The notes under the pieces were generated by a model that was not told where the DNA came from, searched no databases, and saw nothing but the letters and a program-made list of their open reading frames with translations. Of a stretch of DNA of 64,000 nucleotides, positions 63,502-64,000 are shown piece after piece. The translations under genes were made by a program, and so were the position numbers. The DNA is from Setophaga petechia (taxonomy: Eukaryota; Chordata; Aves; Passeriformes; Parulidae): assembly GCA_024362935.1 (NCBI GenBank), contig JANCRA010000006.1, positions 30,249,924-30,313,923 on the forward strand, read 5' to 3'. The first letter of the stretch is position 1. Each line of letters opens with the position of its first letter.

Positions 63502-64000
63502 TTCAGTCCCAGAGGGATGGGCAGGGGCACAATGGGGTGGGCAGGGGCACAGAGAGATGGGCAGGGGCACAGAGGGTGGGCAGGGGTACAGAGGGGTGGG
63601 GCATAAAGGGGTGGTCAGGGGCACAGAGGGATGGGCGGGGGCACAGAGGGATGGGCGGGGGCACAGAGGGTGGGCCGGGCACAGAGGGTGGGCAGGGGCA
63701 CAGAGGAGTGGGCAGGGGCACAGAGGGTGAGCATAGAGGGGTGGGCAGGGGTACAGAGGGTGAGCATAGAGGGGTGGGCAGGGGCACAGAGGGTGGGCAG
63801 GGGCACAATGGGGTGGGCAGGAACACAGAGGGTGGGCAAGGGCGCAGAGGGGTGGGCAGGGGCACAGAGGGTGGGCAGGGGCATAGAGGGGTGGGCAGGG
63901 GCACAGAGGGGTGCGCAGGGGCACAAAGGATGAGCAGGAGTACAGAGGGATGGGCAGGGACAGAGGGGTGAGCAGGGGTACAGAGGGTGGGCAGGGGCAC
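63502..64000. repeat. 20-bp tandem array running off the window end
   Basis: About 25 units of the AGAGGGGTGGGCAGGGGCAC type, some 17-19 bp long or variant, continue to the last base. It begins just after the CR1 fragment. Proline/cysteine-rich or glycine-rich open frames on both strands are artefacts. Confidence 0.93.

Noticed and set aside
63412..64000. Open frames encoding Pro/Cys-rich or Gly-rich repeats near the right end
   Set aside because: They are translations of the 20-bp tandem array in several frames and on both strands.

Overview
This is vertebrate nuclear DNA, almost certainly from a bird and probably a songbird. It carries two multi-exon genes in tandem on the + strand: SUCO (SUN domain-containing ossification factor, an ER membrane glycoprotein) and FASLG (Fas ligand, TNFSF6). 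The same neighbours lie in the same order on human 1q24. The bird assignment rests on the compact introns, a CR1 3' fragment, several solo LTRs of a type I recall from passerine genomes, and abundant GC-rich minisatellites. It is an inference, because I could not run a search.

Layout. 1-7490: GC-rich upstream DNA with no gene that I recognise. 7500-8270: CpG-rich promoter and first exon of SUCO, with YY1-, ZNF143-, CRE/E-box-, CCAAT- and GC-box-like motifs. 8202-48666: SUCO coding region in 24 exons. All junction phases agree, giving 3741 nt and 1246 residues, close to the 1254 I recall for human. 48667-about 50255: SUCO 3' UTR. 50260-57290: intergenic DNA with a 601-bp solo LTR and a 51-bp minisatellite next to FASLG. 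57294-60643: FASLG in four coding exons (280 codons). 60644-64000: downstream DNA with another LTR, a CR1 fragment and a 20-bp satellite-like array that runs off the end.

The introns hold at least nine LTR-like insertions or fragments and several minisatellites. Three arrays lie within about 15-50 bp of coding splice sites, and two LTRs in opposite orientation fill SUCO intron 23. The most interesting biology is in FASLG. The codon aligned with the mammalian start Met is GTG, so the protein must start elsewhere, probably at an upstream ATG in weak context that adds 29 residues. Two of three residues reported as critical for human FasL-Fas binding are different. SUCO has a probable GC-AG intron, a 21-nt microexon, and an LTR bracketed by an approximately 80-bp direct duplication. 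I saw no bacterial-type system, CRISPR array, tRNA or rRNA, and no wholly new system. The findings are features of genes, repeats and splicing.
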